Assembly: GCF_003814875.1 (NCBI RefSeq)
Contig: NZ_RKQF01000001.1
Span: 2,604,001 to 2,668,000, forward strand
From: Streptomyces sp. Ag109_O5-1
Lineage (GTDB): Bacteria > Actinomycetota > Actinomycetes > Streptomycetales > Streptomycetaceae
Length of the DNA: 64,000 nucleotides
Direction of reading: 5' to 3'
Shown here: positions 8,661-17,537 of the stretch, in pieces
Position numbering within the stretch: the stretch's first letter is position 1
How the letters are laid out: every line of letters starts with the position of its first letter
Translations under genes and position numbers: made by a program
Notes under the pieces: model-generated
Told to the model about the DNA's origin: nothing
What the model saw: only the letters and a program-made list of their open reading frames with translations
The model's database searches: none

Positions 8661-8695
8661 TCCGGGCGAGGGCCGGGCCGTCGCTCGCCCGGAGG
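8659..8695 (-). terminator. Terminator hairpin after lysA
   Basis: A perfect 12-bp stem pairs CCTCCGGGCGAG (8659-8670) with CTCGCCCGGAGG (8684-8695) around a 13-nt loop. It sits 24 bp beyond the lysA stop on the minus strand and separates lysA from the kdpA relic. Confidence 0.7.
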
Positions 8696-8718
8696 GGGAA
8701 CAGGGCTGCGACGCGGGG

Positions 8719-10053
8719 CTAGAGGCCGACGTCGCGGCTGCGGATGTCCTCCAGGGACTCCCGGCGCACCAGGAGCCGGGCGTGTCCGTCGCGCACGGCG
8801 GCTACGGGCGGGCGGCCGACCAGGTTGTACCCGGAGGCCATGGACAGGTGGTAGGCACCGGCGACCGGGACGGCGAGCAGGTCTCCGGGACGGACGTCCG
8901 CGGGGAGTTCGACGTCGGTGGCGAGCACGTCGCCGGCCTCGCAGTGCCGGCCGACGACGGTGACGGGAGCCCGGTCCGCGGTGGTGCGGCGACCGACGAG
9001 ACGGGGCGCGTAGCGGACTCCGTACAGGGCGGGCCGCGGGTTGTCGCTCATGCCGCCGTCGACGGCGACGTACGTGTGCGAGCCGGTGCGTTTGACGGCG
9101 AGCACGCGGTACAGCGCGATGCCCGCAGGTCCGGCGACGGCCCGCCCCGGTTCGATGATCAGGCGGGGCACGGGCAGCCCGGCCGCCGCGCACGCCTCGG
9201 CCAGCTCGGTACGGACCTTGCGGGCCAGGGTGGTCAGGTCCAGGGCCTGCTCACCCGGGCGGTAGGCGATGCCGTGTCCGCCGCCGAGATCGAGCTCCGG
9301 CAGGAGGAGGCCGTGCTGCTCGTGCAGCCGTGCCATCAGCCCCACGATGCGCCGCACGGCGGCCAGATACGGCTTGACGCTGGTGATCTGGGAGCCCAGG
9401 TGGCAGTGCAGGCCGGTGAGTTCGAGCTGTGGCTGGTCGAGTATCCGGGCGATGGCGTGCTGGGCGTACCCGTCGGAGATGCTGAGGCCGAACTTCTGGT
9501 CCTCGGTACCGGTCCGGATCTTCTCGTGGCCGCCCGCGCTGATCCCGGGCACCACCCGGACCATGACCTTCTGGTGGCCGTGCGGGCCGACGGCGGCGGC
9601 CAGCCGGGCGATCTCCGACGGACTGTCGATGACGATACGGCCCACGCCCAGACGCAGCGCCGACTCCAGGTCGCGCGGGGACTTGGCGTTGCCGTGCAGC
9701 ACGATCCGCTCGGCGGGGAAGCCCGTGGTGACGGCCAGCTCCAGTTCGCCGGCCGAGCAGACGTCGAGCCCGAGGCCCTCCTCCTGCATCCAGTGGATCA
9801 TCGCGCGGCACAGGAACGCCTTGGCCGCGTACAGGATCTCGGTGTCGGGGAAGGCGTCCCGGTAGATGCGGCACCGGTCGCGGACCTCGGACTCGTCGAG
9901 GACGTAGACGGGGGTGCCGAAGCGGTCGGCGACCTCGGCGAGCGGTACTCCGCCCACCGCCAGGTCACCCGGGCGGGGCTCGGCGGTGGACGCGGGCCAG
10001 ACCGAGAGGTCACCGGCGAGGGTGGTGACGGCGGTGTCGTGAACAGAAGTCAT
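8719..10053 (-). CDS. lysA: Diaminopimelate decarboxylase
   Basis: A 444-aa PLP-dependent fold-III decarboxylase converting meso-diaminopimelate to lysine. The PLP lysine lies in ILYAAKAFLC (K78). The glycine-rich phosphate site is in LDLGGGHGIAYRPGE. EPGR, VVGRHCEAGD (the cysteine that binds substrate across the dimer) and GAYHLSMASGYNL are all present. Length is normal. ATG 10053 has GAGAGGGGG upstream. It follows the SAV_915-type gene by 11 bp, so they form one operon. This may be a second lysA, since the biosynthetic copy in Streptomyces usually lies beside threonine genes. Its place in a potassium island is unusual. Confidence 0.92.
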   Translation of the reverse strand: MTSVHDTAVTTLAGDLSVWPASTAEPRPGDLAVGGVPLAEVADRFGTPVYVLDESEVRDRCRIYRDAFPDTEILYAAKAFLCRAMIHWMQEEGLGLDVCSAGELELAVTTGFPAERIVLHGNAKSPRDLESALRLGVGRIVIDSPSEIARLAAAVGPHGHQKVMVRVVPGISAGGHEKIRTGTEDQKFGLSISDGYAQHAIARILDQPQLELTGLHCHLGSQITSVKPYLAAVRRIVGLMARLHEQHGLLLPELDLGGGHGIAYRPGEQALDLTTLARKVRTELAEACAAAGLPVPRLIIEPGRAVAGPAGIALYRVLAVKRTGSHTYVAVDGGMSDNPRPALYGVRYAPRLVGRRTTADRAPVTVVGRHCEAGDVLATDVELPADVRPGDLLAVPVAGAYHLSMASGYNLVGRPPVAAVRDGHARLLVRRESLEDIRSRDVGL

Positions 10054-10064
10054 CGTGCCCCCTC

Positions 10065-10400
10065 TCAGGCGACGCGCAGAGCGAGCGCGGGGACGACGGG
10101 GTGCACCGGCCGGGCGGCCCGTGCCGTGAACTGGGGATCCACCGTGACGGTGGCGATTCCGAGCGGTTCGGTCAGCGCGCGCAGCGCGGGCTCGGCGAGC
10201 CTGATCCACGCCTGCCCGGGGCCGAGCGTCGCGATCAGCCGGTTCTCGGAGGTGAAGCCGACGGCCGTACGGTCGCCGAGAGGGGTGCGGAAGACACGCG
10301 TCACACACCCCGAGGGTCCCGACCGGACGGGGACGAACAGAGGTCCGGCCGGGAACCGTTCAGAAGGTTCCGGGTCCTCGCCGCACAGGATGTCTTGCAT
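10065..10400 (-). CDS. SAV_915-family (SseB-like) protein
   Basis: A 111-aa cytoplasmic protein matching the small actinobacterial family named after SAV_915, which resembles the SseB N-terminal domain. Recognisable parts are GPLFVPVRSGPSGCVTRVFR, TPLGDRTAVGFTS and LGPGQAWIRLAEPALRALTE. It starts with MQDILCGE at ATG 10400, preceded by GGAGG. The function of the family is not established. It is the first gene of a two-gene operon with lysA. A weak dyad (ACCCGA, TCGGGT at 10422-10439) lies in its leader. Confidence 0.8.
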   Translation of the reverse strand: MQDILCGEDPEPSERFPAGPLFVPVRSGPSGCVTRVFRTPLGDRTAVGFTSENRLIATLGPGQAWIRLAEPALRALTEPLGIATVTVDPQFTARAARPVHPVVPALALRVA

Positions 10401-10538
10401 GGGTTACCTCCGGAGACCGGGACCCGAGCGAGTTCGGGTGGGGTCGGGTCGAGTGGCTTGACGGCCCCGGACGCGAGGAGGCGGAAGGGGGCTCACCGAT
10501 GACGCTATGCCCGCCCGGTGCGGTGATCCGCCCGCTCA

Positions 10539-10585
10539 TGACGCAACGCTGACGGGCATCGGGCGAACGCTGACGCAGCGCTGAC
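10539..10585 (-). promoter_or_regulatory. Putative KdpE-type operator, two pairs of 11-bp direct repeats
   Basis: On the plus strand TGAC occurs at 10539, 10550, 10571 and 10582. This makes two pairs with 11-bp spacing whose starts are 32 bp apart. Read on the minus strand the half-site is GTCAG or GTCAT followed by CGYTGC. The same architecture stands before the kdp operon at 19456-19502. The site lies between SAV_915-lysA (139 bp away) and the universal stress gene (184 bp away) and could serve either. Eleven-bp direct repeats are typical of OmpR-family regulators. Assignment to KdpE is inference. Confidence 0.55.
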
Positions 10586-10713
10586 ACCAGCGCCGATCCG
10601 GCTTCGCGGGTGCCGTCAGAATCACGCCAAGAACCGGCCGGCGGGCTGTTCGAAGGCCTCGGCGCGGAGGTGGGATGGACGTGGTTTCCATAAGGTTCGC
10701 CGACGCGGGACGG

Positions 10714-10757
10714 CCCGTCGGCGTGTGAGGACGGGTCCGCCCGTCGGCGTGTGAGGA
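10714..10757. repeat. 18-bp direct repeat upstream of the stress-protein gene
   Basis: The 18-mer CCCGTCGGCGTGTGAGGA occurs at 10714-10731 and again at 10740-10757, with a 26-bp period. The second copy supplies the GAGGA ribosome site of the universal stress gene. Confidence 0.8.
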
Positions 10758-10768
10758 ACGGTGAAGCG

Positions 10769-11356
10769 ATGTCCGAGTCCGACGCACCCTCAACCGCGCG
10801 ACGAGTCCTGGTCGGAGTGAGCGGTTCGCCGGGAAGTCTGACCGCCCTGTGTCGGGCCGTGGGTGAGGCCCGGCGCCGGGGTGCCGAGCTGTGGCCGGTG
10901 CTGGCCTGGGAGCCGCCCGGCGGAGATCCCCTCGCACGCCGCTCACCGGCCGCGTCCCAGCTGATCCCGGAGTGGGAGAGACGGGCACGGGAACGGCTCC
11001 TCGCGGCGCTGTGCAACGTATTCGGCAGCGCCGACACGGGACTTGCGGGGCAGGCTCTCGTCGCTCGGGGTGCCCCGGGTCGGGCGCTGGTCGGGTTCGC
11101 CGACCGCGACGACGATCTCCTCGTCGTCGGCACCGGGCGCCGTCGTCTCCTGCGCCGCGCGCTGCGGCCGTCGGTCGGCCGCTACTGCCTCGCGCACGCC
11201 GCCTGTTCCGTCCTCGCCGTGCCGCCGTCGCCGCTGGAGGCCGCGCTGGCCGCCGCACACCGCCGGAACACCTGGCGGCTGCGGCTGGACACCCGTCACC
11301 TGGAGATGGAGTGCGAGACCATGCCGCCTGAGATCCGACGACCTCCTGAGATCTGA
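10769..11356 (+). CDS. Universal stress protein (UspA family)
   Basis: A 195-aa protein with one USP domain at residues ~10-150. It opens with RVLVGVSGSPGSLTALCRAV and carries the nucleotide-site glycines in LLVVGTGRRRLLRRALRPSV, followed by CSVLAVP. About 40 charged residues follow the domain. ATG 10769 was chosen because GAGGAA lies ten bases upstream. A GTG at 10751 would add six residues. It is divergent from SAV_915-lysA and convergent with kdpD, in an island of potassium genes. KdpD itself contains a USP-like domain, so a role in the same stress response is plausible but not shown. Confidence 0.88.
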   Translation: MSESDAPSTARRVLVGVSGSPGSLTALCRAVGEARRRGAELWPVLAWEPPGGDPLARRSPAASQLIPEWERRARERLLAALCNVFGSADTGLAGQALVARGAPGRALVGFADRDDDLLVVGTGRRRLLRRALRPSVGRYCLAHAACSVLAVPPSPLEAALAAAHRRNTWRLRLDTRHLEMECETMPPEIRRPPEI

Positions 11357-11374
11357 CGTCCTCAGGCCCGCCGG

Positions 11375-13918
11375 TCAGGAGGTGGCCGCGGCCGGCAGGT
11401 CCGGCTGCTCCGTCCGGCGCTGCGGTGCCGTCGGCACGCTGAGCACCATCGTGAGACCGCCGCCGGGGGTGTCCTCGGCGCTCAGGGTGCCGCCCACGGC
11501 CTCCGCGAAGCCGCGGGCGACCGCGAGGCCGAGGCCGACGCCGTTGCCGCGCGGAGAGTCGCCGTAGCGCTGGAAGGGCTCGAAGATGCGGTCCTTGGCG
11601 TCGTCGGGGACGCCGGGTCCACGGTCCACGACCCGCACCTCGACCCGGTCCGCGATGGCGCTGGCCGAGACCAGGACCTTCTCCCCCGGCGGGCTGTACT
11701 TGACCGCGTTCTCGACGACGTTGGCGACGGCCCGCTCCAGCAGCCCCCGGTCCACGCGCACCATGGGCAGCGTCTCCGGGATGTCCAGCTCCACGCTGTC
11801 CTCGGGCACCCCGCCGAGTGCCATCGGGACGACCTCGTCGAGGTCGGTCTCGCGGAGGATCGGCGTGACGGTACCGGTCTGGAGCCGGGACATGTCGAGG
11901 AGGTTGCCCACGAGATGGTCGAGCCGGTCCGCCCCCTCCTCTATGGCCTCCAGCAGCTCCGCCCGGTCCTCCTCGGACCACTCCACGTCGTCCGAACGCA
12001 ACGAGGTGACCGCCGCCTTGATCCCGGCCAACGGGGTGCGCAGGTCGTGGCTCACGGCGGCCAGCAACGCGGTGCGGATCCGGTTGCCCTCGGCCAGTTC
12101 CCTGGCCTGGCCGGCCTCCTGCTGGAGCCGCTGCCGGTCCAGTACGACGGCGGCCTGGGCGGCGAACGCGGCGAGCACCCGGCGGTCGGCGGCCGGCAGC
12201 ACGCGTCCTGACAGCGCCAGGGACATGTGGTCGCCGACCGGCACGTCGACATCGGCGTCGTCGGGGTCCTGGCAGGGGCAAGGGCCCACGCTGCCCGCGC
12301 AGGTCCACGGATCCGTCTCGCCGGCCCGCTCCAGCAGAGCGGCCGACTCCATGCCGAAGGTCTCCCGGACCCGCTCCAGCAGCTCCTCCAGACTGGTCTC
12401 GCCGCGCAGGACGTTGCCCGCGAGGAAGGACAGGATCTCGGACTCGGCGCGCAGCCGGGCCGCCTGGTGGGTGCGCCGGGCGGCGAGGTCCACCACCGAG
12501 GCCACGGACACGGCGACGCCCACGAAGATGGCTATGGCGACGATGTTCTTCGGGTCGGCGATCGTCAGGGTGTGGACGGGCGGGGTGAAGTACCAGTTGA
12601 GCAGCAGGGAGCCCACGACCGCGGACGCCAGCGCCGGGGCGAGACCGCCCACCAGGGCCGCCGCCACCGTCAGGGTGAGGTACAGCAGCATGTCGTTGGC
12701 GAGGCCGACGCTCGGGGTGGCGCTGGTGAGCAGCCAGGTCAGCAGGACCGGACCGAGCACACCGACGAGCCAGCCCCAGACGACACGGTTCCGCCCCAGA
12801 CGCGCTCCGCGCGCCACCGGCAGTCCGCGGCCCTTGCCCGCCTCGTCATGCGTGATCAGATGGACGTCCAGATCCGGACCCGACTCCCGGGCGACTGTGG
12901 CGCCGACGCCCGGCCCGAAGACGTACTGCCAGCTGCGGCGCCGGGAGACGCCGAGGACGATCTGGGTGGCGTTCACCCCGCGTGCGAAGTCCAGCAGCGC
13001 GACGGAGACATCGTCGCCGACGACCTGGTGGAAGGTACCGCCGAGATCCTCCACCAGCGTGCGCTGGACGGCGAGTTCCTTCGGGGAGGCGGAGGTCAGC
13101 CCGTCGCTGCGCGATATGTAGACGGCCAGCACCTCACCGCCGGCGCCCTTCTCGGCCAGCCGCGCCGCCCGGCGGATGAGGGTGCTTCCCTCGGGACCGC
13201 CGGTCAGACCGACCACGATCCGCTCCCGTGAGCCCCAGATCGTCGAGACATGGTGCGCGCTGCGGTACTCGGTCAGATACGCGTCCACCCGGTCAGCCAC
13301 CCAGAGCAGGGCGAGTTCGCGCAGGGCGGTCAGGTTTCCGGGCCGGAAGTAGTTGGACAGGGCCGCGTCGACCTTGTCGGGCTTGTAGATGTTGCCGTGC
13401 GCCATACGACGGCGCAGGGCCTCCGGGGACATGTCGACGAGCTCGATCTGATCCGCGCGCCGGACGACCTCGTCCGGGACGGTCTCGCGCTGCCGCACTC
13501 CCGTGATGGACTCCACGACGTCGCCGAGGGACTCCAGGTGCTGGATGTTGACGGTCGAGACGACGTCGATGCCGGCCGCGAGCAACTCCTCCACGTCCTG
13601 CCAGCGCTTGGCGTTGCGCGAGCCGGGAATGTTCGTGTGGGCGAGCTCGTCCACGAGGGCGACGGCGGGAGCGCGCCGCAGGACGACGTCCACGTCCATC
13701 TCGGTGAAGGTGCTGTCGCGGTACTCGATCTCCTTCCGCGGGATCTCCTCCAGACCGTGCAGCATCACTTCGGTACGAGGCCGGTGGTGGTGCTCCACGA
13801 ACGCGACGACGCAGTCGGTGCCCCGTTCGACCCTGCGGTGGGCCTCGGAGAGCATGGCGTAGGTCTTGCCGACGCCGGGTGCGGCGCCGAGGTAGATCCG
13901 GAGCTTTCCGCGTGCCAT
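11375..13918 (-). CDS. kdpD: KdpD osmosensitive K+ channel histidine kinase
   Basis: An 847-aa sensor kinase that phosphorylates KdpE when K+ is limiting. In order: the KdpD N-terminal ATPase-like domain with Walker A GAAPGVGKTY (11-20) and VDELAHTNIPGSRNAKRWQD; a USP-like domain at ~230-355; four DUF4118 transmembrane segments at ~375-480; a GAF-like region at ~500-595; HisKA with H624 in AVSHDLRTPL; and HATPase with NVVENAVKYSPPGE and GVGLGLAVARGF. All parts are intact. ATG 13918 lies one base after the kdpE stop, so the two are co-translated. The gene order kdpABC-E-D is the minus-strand operon. Confidence 0.96.
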   Translation of the reverse strand: MARGKLRIYLGAAPGVGKTYAMLSEAHRRVERGTDCVVAFVEHHHRPRTEVMLHGLEEIPRKEIEYRDSTFTEMDVDVVLRRAPAVALVDELAHTNIPGSRNAKRWQDVEELLAAGIDVVSTVNIQHLESLGDVVESITGVRQRETVPDEVVRRADQIELVDMSPEALRRRMAHGNIYKPDKVDAALSNYFRPGNLTALRELALLWVADRVDAYLTEYRSAHHVSTIWGSRERIVVGLTGGPEGSTLIRRAARLAEKGAGGEVLAVYISRSDGLTSASPKELAVQRTLVEDLGGTFHQVVGDDVSVALLDFARGVNATQIVLGVSRRRSWQYVFGPGVGATVARESGPDLDVHLITHDEAGKGRGLPVARGARLGRNRVVWGWLVGVLGPVLLTWLLTSATPSVGLANDMLLYLTLTVAAALVGGLAPALASAVVGSLLLNWYFTPPVHTLTIADPKNIVAIAIFVGVAVSVASVVDLAARRTHQAARLRAESEILSFLAGNVLRGETSLEELLERVRETFGMESAALLERAGETDPWTCAGSVGPCPCQDPDDADVDVPVGDHMSLALSGRVLPAADRRVLAAFAAQAAVVLDRQRLQQEAGQARELAEGNRIRTALLAAVSHDLRTPLAGIKAAVTSLRSDDVEWSEEDRAELLEAIEEGADRLDHLVGNLLDMSRLQTGTVTPILRETDLDEVVPMALGGVPEDSVELDIPETLPMVRVDRGLLERAVANVVENAVKYSPPGEKVLVSASAIADRVEVRVVDRGPGVPDDAKDRIFEPFQRYGDSPRGNGVGLGLAVARGFAEAVGGTLSAEDTPGGGLTMVLSVPTAPQRRTEQPDLPAAATS

Positions 13919-13919
13919 G

Positions 13920-14603
13920 TCATCCTTCGAAGCGGTAGCCCATGCCGGGCTCGGTGATCAGATAACGGGGGTGGGCGGGGTCCGTCTCCAGCTTGCGGCG
14001 CAACTGGGCCATGTATACCCGCAGGTAGTTGGTCTTGTTGCTCTGTGAAACGCCCCAGACCTCCTGCAGGAGGTACTTCTGCGTGATCAGCCGGCCCGGG
14101 TTGGTCACCAGGATCTCCAGCAGATGCCATTCGGTCGGGGTCAGCCGTACGTCCCGTCCGCCCCGTACGACCTTCTTGGCGAGCAGGTCGATGCTGAATT
14201 CCCCGGTCTCGACCAGTGTCGTCTCCGGAACCAGCGGAGCGTCCTCGTTACGACGGACGGCCGCGCGCAGCCGGGCGAGGAGTTCGTCCATGCTGAACGG
14301 CTTGGTGATGTAGTCGTCGGCGCCCGCGTCGAGCGCGGCGACCTTCTCGTCGGACGCCTGACGGGCGGACAGGACGAGGACCGGCACCCGGGTCCAGCCG
14401 CGCAGCGCCTTGATGACGTCGATGCCGTCCATGTCGGGCAGACCGAGGTCGAGCATCACCACGTCGGGCTGGCGGGCAGCGGCGAGCCGCAGGGCGGTGG
14501 CGCCGTCCGGGGCGGCGTCGACGCCGTACTTGCGTGCCTGCAGGTTGATGACGAGGGCCCGTACGAGCTGCGGGTCGTCCTCCACCACGAGCACCCGGGT
14601 CAT
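13920..14603 (-). CDS. kdpE: KdpE response regulator (OmpR family)
   Basis: A 227-aa regulator with a receiver domain (acidic EDD 8-10, phospho-acceptor D52 in MLDLGLPD, conserved K in DYITKPF) and an OmpR winged helix (VRLTPTEWHLLEILVTNPGR, ending in PRYLITEPGMGYRF). It activates kdp transcription on phosphorylation by KdpD. ATG 14603 has AAGGAAGG upstream; a longer frame to 14711 lacks homology. It is separated from kdpC by 133 bp with no evident terminator, so it may be read from the kdp promoter or have its own. It is the only intact KdpE near two KdpD-type kinases. Confidence 0.95.
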   Translation of the reverse strand: MTRVLVVEDDPQLVRALVINLQARKYGVDAAPDGATALRLAAARQPDVVMLDLGLPDMDGIDVIKALRGWTRVPVLVLSARQASDEKVAALDAGADDYITKPFSMDELLARLRAAVRRNEDAPLVPETTLVETGEFSIDLLAKKVVRGGRDVRLTPTEWHLLEILVTNPGRLITQKYLLQEVWGVSQSNKTNYLRVYMAQLRRKLETDPAHPRYLITEPGMGYRFEG

Positions 14604-14736
14604 GGGTGTGTGCCCTTCCTTTCGTACGTCGGGCCGAAGGGCGCCGAACGCGAGGCAACCGACTGTGCGGGGACGGGAGTCGGCGGGTCCAGGAACGCTC
14701 CCGGCCGCCAACTCCCGTGTGTGTCACGTCATCCCA

Positions 14737-15405
14737 TCAGTGCTTCGCCAGAAGGTCCTTGAGCGCGATGTTGAGTTCGAGGACGTTCACCCGGGGCTCG
14801 CCGATGAAGCCGAGGGTGCGGCCGTCGGTGTGGTCCTTCACCAGCTTCTCCACCTGGGCCACGGAGAGGTTGTTCATCGCGGCGACCCGGTGGACCTGGA
14901 GCTCGGCGTAGGCCGGGGAGATGTCCGGGTCCAGGCCGGAGCCGGAGGAGGTGACGGCGTCGGCCGGCACCTGGGAGGGCTTGACCGTGTAGCCGGGTAC
15001 CGAGTTGTCCTTGACGACGGCGGCCTTGGCGTCCTTGACCTGCTGGATCAGCACCTTGCTGTCGGCGGAGAGGTTGGTCGCACCCGAGAGGATCAGCTTG
15101 TACTGGGTGTTGACGCTGTTGCTGCCGAGCCCGTTGGCCGGACGGCCCTGGAACCACTGCAGGTCCGCGTCCGGCGTCTGCTGCCCCTTCTTCAGCGGCA
15201 GGTCGTACGACTGCCCGATCAGGGACGAACCGGCCACCTTCCCCTCCGACTTGATCTCGGAGCCGTTCGCCTTGTCGTGGAACGCGGCCTGGGCGATGCC
15301 GGTGACGACCAGCGGGTAGATGACACCGGTCACCAGGGTCAGCACGAGCAGCGCCCGCAGGCCCGCACCCAGCAACCGGGCTGTGTTCGTAACGGAGTTG
15401 TTCAT
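14737..15405 (-). CDS. kdpC: K+-transporting ATPase subunit C
   Basis: A 222-aa protein with one N-terminal membrane helix (LLGAGLRALLVLTLVTGVIY) and a periplasm-side domain. Family landmarks are SSLIGQSYDLPLKKGQQTPD, GSGLDPDISPAYAELQVHRV and the ending LGFIGEPRVNVLELNIALKD. KdpC stabilises the KdpFABC complex and assists ATP binding by KdpB. The length is slightly longer than the E. coli protein (190 aa), which is normal for actinobacteria. It starts five bases after the kdpB stop. Confidence 0.95.
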   Translation of the reverse strand: MNNSVTNTARLLGAGLRALLVLTLVTGVIYPLVVTGIAQAAFHDKANGSEIKSEGKVAGSSLIGQSYDLPLKKGQQTPDADLQWFQGRPANGLGSNSVNTQYKLILSGATNLSADSKVLIQQVKDAKAAVVKDNSVPGYTVKPSQVPADAVTSSGSGLDPDISPAYAELQVHRVAAMNNLSVAQVEKLVKDHTDGRTLGFIGEPRVNVLELNIALKDLLAKH

Positions 15406-15410
15406 GGCGA

Positions 15411-17537
15411 TCAGCCGATTCCGGGGATGAGGGAGATGAGCAGGTCGATGATCTTGATGCCGATGAACGGGGCGATCAGTCCGCCGATGCCGTAGATCGT
15501 CAGGTTCCGGCGCAGCATCTTGTCGGCGCTGACCGGCCGGTACTGCACGCCCTTGAGGGAGAGCGGCACCAGCGCGACGATGATCAGCGCGTTGAAGATG
15601 ACGGCCGACAGGATCGCGGAGTCGGGTGAGGACAGGCCCATGATGTTGAGCTTGTCCAGGCCCGGGTAGACGGCCGCGAACAGCGCCGGGATGATCGCGA
15701 AGTACTTCGCGACGTCGTTGGCGATGGAGAACGTGGTCAGCGCACCCCGGGTGATGAGGAGCTGCTTGCCGATCTCGACGATCTCGATGAGCTTGGTCGG
15801 GTTGGAGTCGAGGTCGACCATGTTGCCGGCCTCCTTGGCGGCCGACGTGCCCGTGTTCATCGCCACGCCGACGTCCGCCTGCGCGAGGGCGGGGGCGTCG
15901 TTGGTGCCGTCGCCGGTCATCGCGACCAGCTTGCCGCCCGCCTGCTCCCGCTTGATGAGGGCCATCTTGTCCTCGGGGGTGGCCTCGGCGAGGAAGTCGT
16001 CGACACCCGCCTCCTCGGCGATCGCCCTGGCGGTCAGCGGGTTGTCACCCGTGATCATCACGGTCTTGATGCCCATCCGGCGCAGCTCGTCGAACCGCTC
16101 CCGCATGCCGTCCTTGACGACGTCCTTGAGATGGATGACACCCAGGATCCGGGCGCCCTCGGCGTCCTCGACCGCGACGAGGAGCGGGGTGCCGCCCGCC
16201 TGCGAGATGGCGGCCGCGAGCGTGTCCGCGTCCTCGGCGACGGTGCCGCCCTGCTCCTGGACCCAGGCGATGACCGATCCGGCCGCGCCCTTGCGGATCT
16301 TGCGGCCGTCGACGTCCACGCCCGACATCCGGGTCTGGGCGGTGAAGGCGATCCACTCGGCGTGCGCCAGCTCGCCCTGGTGCCGCTCCCGCAGCCCGTA
16401 CTTCTCCTTCGCCAGTACGACGATGGAGCGGCCCTCGGGGGTCTCGTCGGCCAGCGAGGAGAGCTGGGCGGCATCGGCCACCTCGGCCTCCGTCGTACCG
16501 CTGACCGGCACGAACTCGGAGGCCTGCCGGTTGCCGAGGGTGATGGTGCCGGTCTTGTCGAGCAGCAGCGTGGAGACGTCACCGGCGGCCTCGACCGCAC
16601 GGCCCGACATCGCCAGGACGTTGCGCTGCACCAGCCGGTCCATACCCGCGATACCGATCGCCGACAGCAGCGCGCCGATCGTCGTCGGGATGAGGCAGAC
16701 CAGGAGGGCGACCAGCACGACCATCGTCAGATGGGTGCCCGCGAAGTCCGCGAACGGCGGCAGGGTGGCGACGGCCAGCAGGAAGACGATCGTCAAGGAC
16801 GCCAACAGGATGTTGAGGGCGATCTCGTTCGGGGTCTTCTGCCGGGCCGCGCCCTCGACCAGGCTGATCATCCGGTCGATGAAGGTCTCGCCCGGCTTCG
16901 TCGTGATCTTGATGACGATCCGGTCGGAGAGGACCTTCGTACCACCCGTCACCGCGGAGCGGTCGCCGCCGGACTCGCGGATGACGGGAGCCGACTCACC
17001 GGTGATCGCCGACTCGTCGACCGAGGCGACGCCCTCGATGACGTCACCGTCACCGGGGATGATGTCACCGGCCTCGCAGACGACCAGGTCACCGATCCTC
17101 AGCTCGGTCCCCGGCACCTGCTCCTCGCTGTCACCCACCAGGCGGCGGGCGACGGTGTCGGTCTTGGCCTTGCGCAGGGTGTCGGCCTGGGCCTTGCCGC
17201 GTCCCTCGGCGACCGCCTCCGCGAGGTTCGCGAAGATCACCGTCAGCCACAGCCAGGCACTGATCGCCCAGCCGAACCAGTCGCCCGGGTCCTTGAAGGA
17301 GAAGACGGTGGTCAGGATCGAGCCGACCCACACCACGAACATCACGGGCGACTTGACCATCACCCGCGGGTCCAGCTTGCGGCAGGCCTCGGGAAGGGAC
17401 CTGACCAGCTGCTTGGGATCGAACAGGCCCGCGCCGACACGGCCTTCGGCCGGCTTGTGCCCGGTGGGCGCGTCCTGGTGGGGCGCAAGGGTGGGAGTGG
17501 ACATGGTGTCCTCGTGGGCTTCCGTTCGGGTGGTCAT
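15411..17537 (-). CDS. kdpB: K+-transporting P-type ATPase subunit B
   Basis: A 708-aa P-type ATPase that energises KdpA-mediated K+ uptake. Visible motifs are [10 protein letters not shown] (actuator TGES), the phosphorylation site [13 protein letters not shown] with D327, the KdpB nucleotide-binding sequence [25 protein letters not shown] and [20 protein letters not shown]. About seven membrane helices are present. The N-terminus has a ~40-residue extension before the conserved part; a second Met at residue 12 is an alternative start. ATG 17537 overlaps the kdpA stop (ATGA), so the two are translationally coupled. Confidence 0.96.
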   Translation of the reverse strand: MTTRTEAHEDTMSTPTLAPHQDAPTGHKPAEGRVGAGLFDPKQLVRSLPEACRKLDPRVMVKSPVMFVVWVGSILTTVFSFKDPGDWFGWAISAWLWLTVIFANLAEAVAEGRGKAQADTLRKAKTDTVARRLVGDSEEQVPGTELRIGDLVVCEAGDIIPGDGDVIEGVASVDESAITGESAPVIRESGGDRSAVTGGTKVLSDRIVIKITTKPGETFIDRMISLVEGAARQKTPNEIALNILLASLTIVFLLAVATLPPFADFAGTHLTMVVLVALLVCLIPTTIGALLSAIGIAGMDRLVQRNVLAMSGRAVEAAGDVSTLLLDKTGTITLGNRQASEFVPVSGTTEAEVADAAQLSSLADETPEGRSIVVLAKEKYGLRERHQGELAHAEWIAFTAQTRMSGVDVDGRKIRKGAAGSVIAWVQEQGGTVAEDADTLAAAISQAGGTPLLVAVEDAEGARILGVIHLKDVVKDGMRERFDELRRMGIKTVMITGDNPLTARAIAEEAGVDDFLAEATPEDKMALIKREQAGGKLVAMTGDGTNDAPALAQADVGVAMNTGTSAAKEAGNMVDLDSNPTKLIEIVEIGKQLLITRGALTTFSIANDVAKYFAIIPALFAAVYPGLDKLNIMGLSSPDSAILSAVIFNALIIVALVPLSLKGVQYRPVSADKMLRRNLTIYGIGGLIAPFIGIKIIDLLISLIPGIG

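Noticed and set aside
8545..10461. 638-codon plus-strand frame opposite lysA
   Set aside because: Mirror of lysA and SAV_915. Composition is Gly/Arg/Asp/His-rich and without domains.
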